NCBI RefSeq assembly: GCF_000003815.2
Contig: NC_049982.1
Span: 5,893,216 to 5,957,215, forward strand
From: Branchiostoma floridae
Lineage: Eukaryota; Chordata; Leptocardii; Amphioxiformes; Branchiostomatidae
Reading direction: 5' to 3'
DNA length: 64,000 bases
Positions 34,301 through 45,270 of the stretch are shown piece by piece (positions within the stretch are counted from its first letter, which is position 1; the number at the start of each line of letters is the position of its first letter). Made by a program: the position numbers and the translations under genes. Below the pieces are notes generated by a model. The model worked only from the letters and a program-made list of their open reading frames with translations, did not search any database and had not been told where the DNA came from.

Positions 34301-37300
34301 TATCAAGATTTTTAAAAAAATGTGGTAACAGGTTCAGGAACCTATGTCATTTTGTAAAATTTGACTCTATCGAAACAAATGAACAGTTAGACTACTTAAT
34401 GTATAACTTTATAATTTGTTATTGATAAACTGCTTTAACTGTTACAGGTTGTTGATTTTGTTCACCAGCCGCAAAACGCCCGAAGACCATTGTTAGTTCA
34501 CGCCTTTTCTGCGGGAGGCTACATGTACAGGTAGGCTCTGATGACAATACAAACATGGTGTTTGGCACTTCTTGGTCGTGTATTGCTGTATTGTCTCCTT
34601 ATGTGCACTTTTCATTATCCCTCGCGTGGGATGCAACCAGTGATGCTACAGTCACAACTGGAAAAAAGGGACACTGCTGGCTAGTTTATTTATTTTTATT
34701 TTTTCATATTCGGGCGTGACCACTACTTGTCCCCGAGGGACAGCCTGTGGCTACGGGGTCATGTTTTAACACGATTATTGGGCCCCAAGAAGTTTCTTTA
34801 AACACGCAATAAAAATTGGGGATCCGGCTACATATAATTGCAGTTACCTAATCATGAAAATACCGGGTATCCCTCCGTTATCCGTCAGTCCACCGGGAAA
34901 CTTTTGTGGCCTTAGAGCGCTGCGTAGCACCGGTATAAATGTGACCGTAACATGACAAGAGATTCTCTGCAAACGTTCTTTATAATCAATCATTTCAAAA
35001 TGTTAAGTTACCAGCAGAAATGACCAATGTTCAGAAGAAAAGGTTTTTGTACAGAATGTCCAGCACATGGAATGATTTGCAATAGATATTTGTTCCCATT
35101 GTATATATATGGCCTCAAGTAGTCTTTAGATTGTATATTGTATTTTAGCATTTTATGTACACTGTATAGTTTATATGTGTTCCTGTGCGTCAAGTTTTTG
35201 TCCTACTTTTATTTGTTGATAAGGACCACAGAAAGAGTAGCTACAATGTACCTGTATATTGTTAAGCTCATTGTGGATCTGAATAAAGTCAAAGCAGATC
35301 TAGATCTTAGGTGAGTTTGTAACAGTGTTTGCTATCATATTGCTCCGTTGCATGAAAAAAACTTAAAAGTTAACTTACAGTCATATACAATTCTTTATTT
35401 TTCATCTTTATAATACTTATCTCTTTGCGCTATTTCTCGCCACAGTGAAACGCTACTCAAATCATTGGAAACATCCGAGGGCAGTATGATGAAGGACCGC
35501 ATCATGGGACAAATTTTTGACAGGTGAGTTGCATATATAGACATGTGGCCTAGAGAAGTTCGTAGTTACTACAGCTTGTATGTATCTGTAGAAATAACAT
35601 TTCAAAGGCAAGCTTTTGATACTACATATCTAGGAATGACTCGCCATTCGAAACGAAAGCGTTGGGTTATGAATTGGTCAAAAATGCATGTGGAACGTAG
35701 TTAGTTTTTTTCTAAATAATCCACTTTGGATTAATAATATTACTTTTATTGTTGGTCTGTCGTTTGTGATTATGTTTCTTTCCTAGCCTTGTAGACTTCT
35801 ACGGAATTCCCGATAGTGTGTCTACTGCTATGTTCAAGAATCCGTTACTCCGAACCATCATGCGAACGATGATCAAGACCTACATGACAACCCTCTACAA
35901 ACCGGTAAAAACTTATATCATGCATTTGACTAAAAAATGGAATTTTAGCACAAATAGACGAGCGTGATTACCAACTATGTGATGTAGGCCCGTTCTCGAC
36001 ATCCAAAACAAGGCAGAAAGCCAATTATCATGCAAGTTGATTCAGTGTTACGCATAGTATCTCATTTATAGCAAATAAAGACGATATTACCCGTCTAGAT
36101 AGCTTCTAATTCATTATCAATATCATAAATGTTACCAAGTATGATGAAGAAACTGTTAGAATTGAATGAGAAGTAGTAATCGAAAGGTGTTGCTATCGCG
36201 TAGTAAAACCCGACGCCCCATGGCAGGATAGAAGCCCTGCTGTACCATTTGCATATATATTAGGAGAGTCTTGATGAACAAGGTATTCGACCCTTCCTCT
36301 CTTTACCGTCACCCCAGCATGGTCCGTACTTTGCTTATTTATGTAAACATTACAAGACACAAAAGCAGAACCGAGCGGTATGCAGGTCGCAAATGTTTAC
36401 TGTTTTGTCCCATGACCATGACCATGACCATGACAATTGCCGTACCAGTAACAGCCTGTGCACAAATATTCATGCCATGAATCTTTGTTTATTTCTGCTT
36501 TCAGTTGACTGCGACATGGCAGGCTTTTGGGTCAAAATATTTAGTTTAATGGAAAGTTTGTTTTGATCTCGTCAGGTGACAAGCAACTACATCCGAGCAT
36601 CCGAGATGCTCCACAGCCGCCCCGTTCGGTCGCCTGCGCTTTTCCTCTACTCGAAGTTGGACCCGGCCTGTAAGTGTTATGGTTGTTCAATATAGTAGAA
36701 GGCCGTGTGCACCATCTTACTTGCTTTTCCAACCATTCAGATACCGCTTTTTCTTAATTCAAATAAATCTCGCATCAAATACTTGGTCTTGAAATAGTAA
36801 AGACAAAAAAAGCGGTTCAGTGTACATTGTGATGTATCTGGTGTGCTTTCATGTAGCTTTCAAAACGCATTGAAGAGGTTCATCGGTATCATATCAATAC
36901 TGTTAGTAGAAAACTAGTATTTTTTTTCAAATCAGTGACACTTTTTGTAAAGCATAAACAGGTACTTCCAAAATTTGGCAGTAAATATTGTTCACGGAGA
37001 GACGTAATCTCGCGATAGCACTCAAGTCTAGGAGCTAGTCTCGTGCTCTAACTAGACCAGGTCACTCTATGAGCAAGATGTGCATCGAAAATTTGTAGGT
37101 ACGCGTGTTTCTGAATCAAATGTACATATTCATGAGTATGAATACTGTATGATAAAGTAGAATCGATGTATACATAAACCTTTGGGTTTGTTTTTGTTTC
37201 TTAAAATGCTCTGCATTTGTCTTCCTCAATTACAGTCGCCTCGAATGAACGACTAGCAAAAGCGTTTGTCAAAAAAGAGGGTACCTCGGTGAGTTAACGT

Positions 37301-37765
37301 TACAAATTCTCAAATAGCTGTCGAACTACAAGTCTGAATGAAACAGATGATTTTATGGCAGACAAATAATGTCCCTGGCGCAACACATGTTTAGTTGTAG
37401 ATATGGTATGAATAGGATACCTTTCAGCAATGCATATGATACTTAGCACCGTAAACCAATTAGCGAAGAAATTATCCTAAAAACAAAACAACCTTTGGCT
37501 GTGACTGTGAATATCGTGTTAAGGTACCTTCCTAAAATCATTGCTACAAACATTGTACCCTTCTGAAAGGAACTACCCTGTCTTCACCCAGGTGTACTAC
37601 AAATGTTGGGACGACTCCCCCCACGTGCAGCACATGTACAAGCACCCAATCGAGTACGTGGAGATCATGGACAGCTTCCTGAGCCACCTGCCGCCCTTCG
37701 CCGGGAAGGAGGACCGGGCCGTGCGCGACAACGGCAAGCTCACCGCCTTCACTGCACAGCTATAG
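31345..37765 (+). CDS. DUF829/TMEM53-like alpha/beta-hydrolase, gene 2
   Basis: Eight exons: 31345-31392, 33939-34217, 34448-34530, 35446-35523, 35787-35904, 36576-36669, 37236-37288, 37592-37765, in phase throughout, giving 308 residues. It matches gene 1 exon by exon: MLLGRILPKTREALQE start, HAFSAGGY nucleophile elbow, YSKLDP, SPHVQH. Differences include FAAKRKHKQK in place of MLPQRKHMQK, one residue fewer in exon 4, and an exon 7 acceptor moved 6 bases inward, removing two residues but keeping frame. The first ~120 bases of exon 2 are almost identical to gene 1, while the rest is much more diverged. Intron 1 holds the assembly gap and several inserted repeats. Confidence 0.83.
31420..31505 (+). 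repeat. Short tandem repeat ACTACGACGTACTT, about four copies
   Basis: Units of 19-21 bases (AACTACGMCGTACTT plus CAGCC, AAGCTT or ACGCTT) repeat at the start of intron 1. A flanking word GGTTTTCTATYCCGGTCAAAA occurs at both 31401 and 31587. Confidence 0.8.
32050..32230 (-). repeat. tRNA-derived SINE, minus orientation
   Basis: Read on the minus strand, it begins GTAATTGGTACCAGAG, followed after about 35 bases by GAGTTCGATAC, which resembles an RNA polymerase III B-box. A non-tRNA body rich in TCACTTCACCCAGG follows. The arrangement is that of a tRNA SINE. Confidence 0.5.
32322..32421. other. Assembly gap (100 Ns)
   Basis: Exactly 100 N characters, the usual placeholder for a gap of unknown size. 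It lies in intron 1 of DUF829 gene 2, where flanks still align with intron 1 of gene 1 (16130-16340). Confidence 0.99.
32483..32616. mobile_element. Foldback MITE, about 134 bp
   Basis: Ends ATGACCCGC and GCGGGTCAT are inverted, followed inward by GTGTCATAACGCCTGGTCC and its near complement. The loop holds a direct repeat AACCACCGA. Not present in intron 1 of gene 1. Confidence 0.7.
32962..33082. repeat. Inverted repeat with CCAAT boxes and GACACCGGCACCGG units
   Basis: CCTTCTGATTGGTCAG and CTGACCAATCAGAAGG face each other with TCGACACCGGCACC and its complement inside. GATTGGTC recurs near 32925 and 33149, so several CCAAT-type words cluster here. Probably a foldback element; it could act as an enhancer (inference). 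Confidence 0.65.
36408..36434 (+). repeat. (CATGAC)n microsatellite, four to five units
   Basis: A short hexamer run in intron 5 of DUF829 gene 2. Confidence 0.85.
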
Positions 37766-37776
37766 CATGAATAGGG

Positions 37777-38057
37777 CATCCTCCTACGCAGGGACATCCA
37801 ACAGCGAAACCGCTTGTCTGGATGTACCCTGCCTTCTCAACCGTCACTTTAAGTTCCTGACCGCCCTGCTTATAAATATTGATGACCTTACTCTTATATA
37901 TGCGAGACCCCTTTTGAAAACGGAGAGGCCTCTGATTGGCTGACAGATGATTTGGGGTGGTGGCGTCCACAGGAACTAAAAGTGACGGTTGAATGAGCAG
38001 GGTACATCCAGACAGGCGGTTTCGCTGTTGGATGTCCCTGCGTAGGAGGCGAGGATG
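37777..38057. mobile_element. hAT-like MITE directly after DUF829 gene 2
   Basis: About 80-base inverted ends (CCTCCTACGCAGGGACATCC inward) with terminal CATCCT and AGGATG. The flanks are an 8-base direct repeat GAATAGGG at 37769-37776 and 38058-38065, the size typical of hAT insertions. The uninterrupted site is visible after the stop in the other DUF829 copies (TAGGGCA then TTCACTG). It contains TATA-like and CCAAT-like words. Confidence 0.85.
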
Positions 38058-38065
38058 GAATAGGG

Positions 38066-39630
38066 CAGTGATTCACTGATCTCCACCAAGCTTCTCGAAG
38101 TGCTAGTGAAATCAAATGTCCCATATCATTCACTTAATAGAATAATAGAGATTGTACATCTGCTCTCGTGGGCAGTATTTCCATATCGACTTAAAGAAAT
38201 TTTGCAATCAATGTGGAGGGGGCCATAGAACATAGTATCTCCTGAATCCCTACTAGCAGCGACGTTGGATGCGCCGATGGTGTAACATGCAAATATTCTA
38301 CAAGAAGACCTTTACGGCATGCACGGGCACACTGCAATGTTTCGATGAGATTTTATGATGAACCTGAATCTGTGCTCAAGGTCACTAAATATGGTCACGA
38401 TGAATTAGATTTGCAATGTCGTAACAGTACAGATAATGCACGATACTGTTTGAACGAGTAAAGTTCAAAATAATTAATCTCACACTTAACTGGCATGTGG
38501 CCGCTAAAACAAGATACCCCGTGATCTACAACGGATTGTGCCATGTATCCATGTGGTTTTACTGGCTAAGGCACCACACGATCTCCACGTCTGGTATTTA
38601 CCTTGCTATAATCACGTGCAATTGAATACGATGCACATTTATGAAGAAACAAAGAGAAACAATGGCAGTATCTAAACTGTGAATGGTTATTCATTCCATC
38701 ATTTATACCGTCTTAGCAGACGGAGACCTCCTGTCTGTCATGAGCGACAGAGTCGTCTGGAGGAACTTTATAGTGTCATCTGATGGATGACTGAACTGAA
38801 CTTGCAGCTTGCCATGCTTCTCAAAGGACAGAAAACCTCATGTTACAAACTTCAGCAGGACCACGTTGACATTAAAGCCATACAAGTCGAACATCTACTT
38901 TGTACACAGAAAACTTACAGCTAACAATTACGGATAGCTATGTACTTGTACAGACATCATACTTCTTTCTGCAAATGGATGAAACATCCAGTATACATTT
39001 ATTCATAAGTAGTTAATCATCATTGTTTAGAAGATGTTTAGAAGTCTTTAGCAATCAGACTTTATTCTATACGGTTATTGATGAAACATTAATCTACAAG
39101 TAGTTCAATAATCTATAAGTAGTTCATTATCGTTGTTATCAAAGATGTATAGAAGCCTTTAGTAATTAGGTTTTATTCCACACGATAAACCCTGATAGTG
39201 TTGCCGCACTTTTGGTCTCAATTCGACGTAAAATTCATATTGTAGATTTATTCAATAGTGTCAAGTTTAAAAGCAATGAAAGTATGCAATATCTGCCAAA
39301 TAATTTAATATAAGTAACCTATTGAATACAAGTTTTGGCAACGTATCTTCAAAGGAAGAGGGATTTTTATGATTTTCCATACTGACATATTAAACAAAAT
39401 ATGATACTTTATAATTCTCCTGCTTGTGAGCATGAATCAGTTCCCTGATTTTGATACGCATTTTGCCCTGGTGGAGGGAGCAGCTCGTCTGCCGTACTGT
39501 TGGCGGGTAGGAGAAATTCTGTGCTTGTATCAGAACTAGAAGTATTATCCCCAATCATAAAAACAACCGGACAACTGTGACCTGATGATGGTATCACGGA
39601 AACGAGAAGGTTACAGTGGTTCCTTGTACA
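38066..39630. other. Convergent spacer between DUF829 gene 2 and the CARD-protease gene
   Basis: No exon. Collinear with 25250-27189 behind gene 1. The right end (39205-39630) is the 3' UTR of the minus-strand protease gene, and an AATAAA on the minus strand lies at 39247-39252. Confidence 0.55.
39247..39252 (-). terminator. Candidate polyadenylation signal of the CARD-protease gene
   Basis: TTTATT on the plus strand, i.e. AATAAA on the minus strand, about 380 bases after the stop codon. Confidence 0.35.
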
Positions 39631-40847
39631 TCAATGGAAGGAAAAACCTGGTTCCATGTCTGGAAAGATTTCTGAGAATTTGTCCCCAGGAAGGACTAGC
39701 TTGGCATGTGCCTTGACGCTGGAGAGCAGAACGCCCTGCTCGATGGCACTCTGCGCACCCTGGTACGGATAGAAGCCCCGCGAGTGCATCAGCACAAGGC
39801 AACCATCCTTATCAAACCCGGGGGATCCCGATGAACCATGGAAAAAGGTCGAGACGTGATACGACATCATTTCAGTCTGCAAGAAGGGGTTGCCAAAATT
39901 GACACAAATTGTGCGGTTGCTGTTCACGCCCTCAACAGCGCAGAATTCCACCTTCTTCTCTTGACCATGAGGGTGACCAATCAGAATGATCACACTACCT
40001 GTCGCGAGATCTTCCGAGACAAATTCTCCCAGAGGACGGAGATGCTTTAGATCCTCTTCACCATATTTCGTGATGTCTATCTCAAGTATGGCGTAATCTA
40101 AGACCTTATCTGATGATATTGGCTTTCTGGGGACTAGGGTGAAAGACATGCTTGTCTGGGTTTCCGAGGGGAAGAAAGTAACTCTGTAGTTCTGCGGCTT
40201 TTTGTTTGCCGAAATATTTCTTTTCGTTGCAGCATCCATCAGGTCGAAAACATGATTGTTGGTGAGCACGTACTTTCTTCCGATCAGAAACCCAGTGGCG
40301 TTTCCACCCGGCCATTCTATCTTACAAACAGACCTCCCCCTCTCCATGATGACGTCAAGGTTCGCATACTTAAAGCTATAATAATCTGTCCTACTGGCAA
40401 AGTTCTCAAAGCGGTCTACTCTCAACTGCCTCTCGTAGTCTCGCACCCTGCCTAACCTCGCCGTCTCCTCGGCCTCGTCGTCTGCTTCCAGGAACTGGAT
40501 GCCGAGGAGCCTGGTGGCGAGCTGCTGAACCTCCCGTAGCTCGATGATGTCGGGTTCGGTCCCAGCGGCTGGGCCGGCCCCGATAGCCTGCTGAGGTGGG
40601 CAGCCTTGAAGGGCTGGCGTCACCCTTGCGGTTTGTGGAAGGGCCATCCTGAAAGCAGTATTGAAACAACATTATAAGCATTAGCATGGTATGTTTATAC
40701 TATAAGCATTTGTATGGGATGTCCATCTATTTAGGGTGCGGTCACATAGGTCGTGCGGTCGTCGGACGATATTGATGCCATATGATTTACTAGCAGGCTG
40801 TAACAGAACTAACTGCCGACATGGATCTAAGACAGTCTTTTGTGAAG

Positions 40848-40878
<31 letters not shown>

Positions 40879-42204
40879 AGAGGGAGTGAGAGAGAGAGAG
40901 AGAGAGATGGAGAGAGAGAGAGAGAGTATAGCAAACGCGTCTGATTATGCCATTCCTAATGTAATATCATCAACTAACAAAGAAATATTACACATTGTCT
41001 ATACATTGCAGTAGTTTCCAAGTAGCCGTGTCAGCTGGATGAAAAAAGAGAAGAATTTGACCAAGTAGGGACAAATAAATTGCCATGAGTCTTGTGCAGT
41101 CTATCCAGCAGTTCAGTTCACTTCAGCAGTTCAGTTCAACTTCCTGACTTGACCAAAGTTCCCATTTACTATTCGGTAAGGCGGGCATCTGGTCTAATAT
41201 TTTAGTAAATCTAAACTAGATAGGTCGGTAATTCTAAAAGTACACAAATGAGCTTGAGTATACCTTTGCCTAGTTGGTTCTGTGGTGGAAATTTCTTGTA
41301 TTGATATGCTGGTCGTGACGTCTGCTGTTAGAAAAGCGACAATGATTACTAGGTATACTAGGGTTCAGTCACTGTTGAGCTTTTCATTTAGATACTATAT
41401 AAATACTGATACTATGAATACTTATACTATACCTAACTTACAATTACTCACTCAACTCTTATCATGGTAGGTAATTGTAAAAAGTAAAAGGCAGTTAAAG
41501 GTTAGCTTTGAATATAACATGCATTAAACATTTGCCCAGCACCTTCTTGTGCGAATGAGGCAAACAATGGCTCGCATGGACCTTACGAGATCATAATGTT
41601 TTGCTTTCCAAAGACAAGGAATAAGTCGAGATACAATTGTATAATCTTTATAATTGATAGTCCGTGTAAATAAAACACTTCACCTCTGATGGGGGCTGCC
41701 ATGATTGTCCTGAGAAGGTCGGGGTTGTTCTTTTTTAAGGACTCCGCGAAGACGTCGAATTCCCTGCGCCCTTTGCTTGCCAGGATCTCCACGAGTGTCT
41801 TTGCCTTCTGACTAGGAATGGGTGAGATGTGGCACACCAACTGGTACTCTTCAGCTGTGATGGCACCTTGGCTGATCTGTTGAAAGATGGGAAGTGACAT
41901 GGAAGTCCGATGGACTTTCCGAAAGTGGTCTCAAACTCACTTGCATCGTTTTATTTTGCTTTGTACAACGCGATTATTCTTATTCAACCAGTGGAAAACA
42001 TTAAATAATGCATAGGTACTGCGTTGATTATTTCATGTCTGCTATAACAATATCTATATTTATGAAAGAATTCTATATGATCCTATATTACTATGTTGAC
42101 TTCAAGCACCATTTACTAACCAGATGGTCCAGTATCGGGCCGATGACAGGTAGTCTCCGGGATATCTCACCCATGTTGGTCCACAGGATCTTCTGATGCT
42201 CCAT
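39631..42204 (-). CDS. CARD domain fused to a trypsin-like (FAM111-like) serine protease
   Basis: Minus-strand exons in coding order: 42204-42121, 41876-41684, 41324-41264, 40648-39631. Borders are GT/AG and phases run 0, 1, 2, giving 451 residues. Residues 1-92 form a CARD-like six-helix death fold, with the usual dhh...LL..L..kg...F...L pattern in SQKAKTLVEILASKGRREF. Residues 93-113 are a Ser/Thr-rich linker. After an acidic helical stretch, the protease domain shows GFLIGRKYVLTNNHV (His245), LDYAILEID (Asp297), GHPHG, and FFHGSSGSPG (Ser386): a complete triad. GSSGSP followed by a MH-s-rGF block resembles FAM111 and other trypsin-2 proteases. No signal peptide, so cytosolic or nuclear. 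CARDs recruit proteins by CARD-CARD binding; a role in innate immunity is inference. Confidence 0.82.
40851..40926 (+). repeat. (AG)n microsatellite
   Basis: Imperfect AG run in the intron before the protease exon. On the minus strand it is a long pyrimidine tract. Confidence 0.9.
41013..41175 (+). repeat. Dispersed repeat family A, copy 2
   Basis: Shares TTCCAAGTAGCCGTGTCAGC, AGTAGGGACAAATAA, TTGCCATGAG and CAGTCTATCCAGCA with copies at 14243 and 53545. In an intron of the CARD-protease gene. Confidence 0.6.
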
Positions 42205-43254
42205 GTTGTAGTTGGACCCCGTACTACATTAGAAAAGTAACATTATTAATGGGAAGTAACACCTTCCATTATCTATGTTAAACTGAGTCAACTGCTAATC
42301 AACAGATTTTTTTAAAGTGTAAAATCAATCTGTTAATATATGTACAGGCGTACTGTGTCAAACGGAAATGCCGTATCGCAGCAAAATTAACAACGAATAT
42401 CTTGCAAAAATCGGCAAATCCCCATTCCGGAAGTAAAAAAAAAACTCACCTGAAACGATGACTTTTGTCCGCTTTACGGCGTGCGTAAACGTTTTACAAC
42501 GAATTCTGTAAAGTGTATGGATCTAGAGGAGTAAGAGGGTACTGGTAATAGACTGGTCAGTTTAAGTTGTCACCTTTGACGAGGTCTTAAACCAATCAAA
42601 GGCATCGAGACGTGTTCAAATGGCTTTCGCTTTCTCTGTGAACTTTGAACTCACACCTTGGACTGAACCATGCCTTGACCCACAGCGGGGTCTCCGACCT
42701 TTTTTCATATCATTAATCTCAGTGATTCAACTAGCAAGCAGAAAATAGTATTGCGATGATTGCTAAAACATGTCAATTTGACCTGGGCTATCTTTTTCAA
42801 TGGTATCTAATGCCAATAATTTCCTCATTGACGTGCCGACGTAGTGTGGGGGGGTCGGGGTGTCAGGGTGCCCGATGTCTTACCGAGTTTATTGACATTT
42901 AGGCTGAAGCTTATCTAATCCCTGTAAGAGTAAACCACTAAACCACTGAAACTCGTCTAGCTGATGTTGGAAGACTGAATGCAACGCAACTGGATATCTT
43001 AGAATAGACCAAACCAAGCAGTCAATCGTTCAATTTTCTTCACTGCCCTTTTCTGTTTCTAATTGAGGCTCCTCGGGGATACGTGGACAGTTTGACACCT
43101 AACAGAACAGCCGTGGCAGCTAGGGAAACTATCTAGTTTCTGAAACATCTACCTGGAGATTAATTGGGGGAAAATCAGTCATTTGCTGCGGACAGAGTAA
43201 TTGTGCTGCATGCACAACTTGAATCGCAGCTATCGGCAGTGCCATATACGTATG
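42205..43254. other. Upstream region of the CARD-protease gene
   Basis: Immediate 5' sequence of the minus-strand gene. A TTTTCTAATGTAG on the minus strand just upstream of the ATG could be an acceptor, so a non-coding first exon is possible. No gene is seen. Confidence 0.35.
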
Positions 43255-43265
43255 GGGGAATCCCC
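43255..43265 (+). promoter_or_regulatory. kappaB-like site GGGGAATCCCC
   Basis: Exact 11-base site about 1.05 kb upstream of the CARD-protease start codon (minus-strand gene). Confidence 0.45.
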
Positions 43266-43579
43266 AGAGAGAGCGTGATCATAGCGTGCCCCCAAGGTGT
43301 GATGTCACGTGATGCGTATCCAAACCTGTCCAAGTCAAGGTCATTAGGTATATATTGAGGTGTGGCACTTTTTTGCACACACATTCCTTTATCTACGGCA
43401 TTTGCAATGACACAAATAACAACCGCCGGCGGCGACCGCCAAGTGACGTTCCATCATCATGGGGTTGACTCACTTTGGGACGTTGCAAGGGAGTAGCCCT
43501 GCGATCTTCTTGTCTAGTGACTCTTGAATCTAATTAGTCACCAACTACTGACGTGCGGTTCTACATGTACACTCATTAA

Positions 43580-44113
43580 GGCCACATCAAGTAAATTTTA
43601 TGGATGACATCCTCTGCAGACTGCGAAAATAGTGCGATAGGGCGAAAAAAAACTAGATGGGTGAAAAAAAACAAGATGGCTACATTTTCAAAAATAGGCA
43701 CCTTTAAGTTGTGATGAATGTTGTAACAAGAATTAAAGGGACAAACATGGTATCAGAGCCAACAAGGCATTCATTCCTGTATTCAAGACATGTACTGGTG
43801 TGGTAAAAGTGACACAAGTGTGGTAGACTGGCATCACCAACAAAGTTGGTAACCACACTCATGGGTTCCATATTGGTGTTACATTTACAACTATCCAATA
43901 AGTTTCATTCATACAACTACAGCCCTGGGTACCTTCAAGTGTCACTTCTACAAGTACAATTATTAGGCTACAATACAACATATTTGCTCATTTTGGTACT
44001 TTATCGTCATGTTGACCATCCCTGCAGAAGGAAAAAAATTCTTGTTTTTTTTTAAGTTAGGCGAAAATTAATGCGCGCGCTGATGTCATCCATAAAATTT
44101 ACTTGCTGTGGCC
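43580..44113. mobile_element. MITE with 32-base terminal inverted repeats
   Basis: Ends GGCCACATCAAGTAAATTTT plus TATGGATGACATC, inverted at the right with one mismatch. TAA stands on both sides and may be the target duplication. 534 bases with no transposase frame, so non-autonomous. Confidence 0.85.
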
Positions 44114-45270
44114 TAATGTTTTATTCAATCATCACAAAAAGCTAGACTTTCACCGCGGCTGTCATCACCGCCTGTCTCCTTGTGAGCATCCACCACGCTG
44201 CGGTTTGTCTAATCTATGTTCTTTGAGTTTGATATTGGGATAGTGATACAAGGAACATTATTTCTGTATGACTATTTGAATACTCTAGTACAAGTGATGC
44301 ATGTGATATCGATCAAGACGCAGTGTCTGTCCTGATAAATACCAAATCTTTGCTCTTTTATAATCGAGTAAGGCAGTAAAGTAAATGTTATCTTGGATAA
44401 AGTCGTGTTAATTCAAGCAAACTCTTCTTGTTATTGTCACCGATTCACTTGAATCTATAATGTAAGTTTGAGTGTACGTTAGCGTTGAACGGAAGTCATA
44501 CTGATGACGCATCAAGGGGCCGGGCGTGACAAGGCAGAATAACACTTTGGCACCTTGCCAACGTGGCGTTTGCTCGACCGACCGGTCGTTGTGAAATAGT
44601 TTGATGATGTTTGATCAACAAATTGGAGCACTTTTATTAGAGAGACGGGCATTGATGATAATTCAAACACCCTATGGATACGAGACAGATGTAACGTAAT
44701 ATTGTTAGTCGATCGGGCCTTGTCTTTGAATATCTGACACCATGATAGAACACATAGGCATGGCATCCAGGCAGATATTACAACATGACCACGTGGTTAT
44801 TTTTCTTAAGCAATCAAAGAACACTTTACAGGGGTTTTATTTATTAGCAGTATCCCATACGGAGAATAATTTCATTGTAGAAGGAAACTGTTGTGCCATT
44901 TCATATGGCAGAATGAGCGACTTAAGTAGCCTTCAAAACAAAGCCCTTGTTCACCGCGAGGGTGCGCCAGATTTCATGACGTCACACGTACGTTCTTCCA
45001 GAAGGTTCCGCACTACTCCGAGTGAACACACGCCTTACGACTTTGTCCCAGTTCAGTGTTCTTTTATAGTCAGGTTGGAGAGGCGTTGTTCATGAAAAGT
45101 TGATGTAGTGTGTTCTGAAATCGACTAACCTGTTGCTGCGCTCACTTCTCACCGTGTAAAGCAGTGCCAACGATCGAATGCGTCGCTGAGATTACGTCGG
45201 AACAAGACGCCCGAGTCCGAACGAAGAATTCGCAGTCGCGTGTATAGGAATGCACACACTTGTTGAACGT
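44114..45270. other. Upstream region of TNFR gene 1
   Basis: No exon recognised; the short frames have no matches. Promoter sequence of the gene at 45271 should lie at its right end. Confidence 0.4.

Noticed and set aside
34531-35445. Extra exon of DUF829 gene 2 around 35221-35310 ending in TTAG|GTGAGT
   Set aside because: The exon 3 to exon 4 phase already fits without it, gene 1 has no equivalent, and its frame contains stops.
40406-40687. 93-codon minus-strand Arg-rich frame
   Set aside because: It is the off-frame of the protease exon; the phase of exon 3 selects the other frame.
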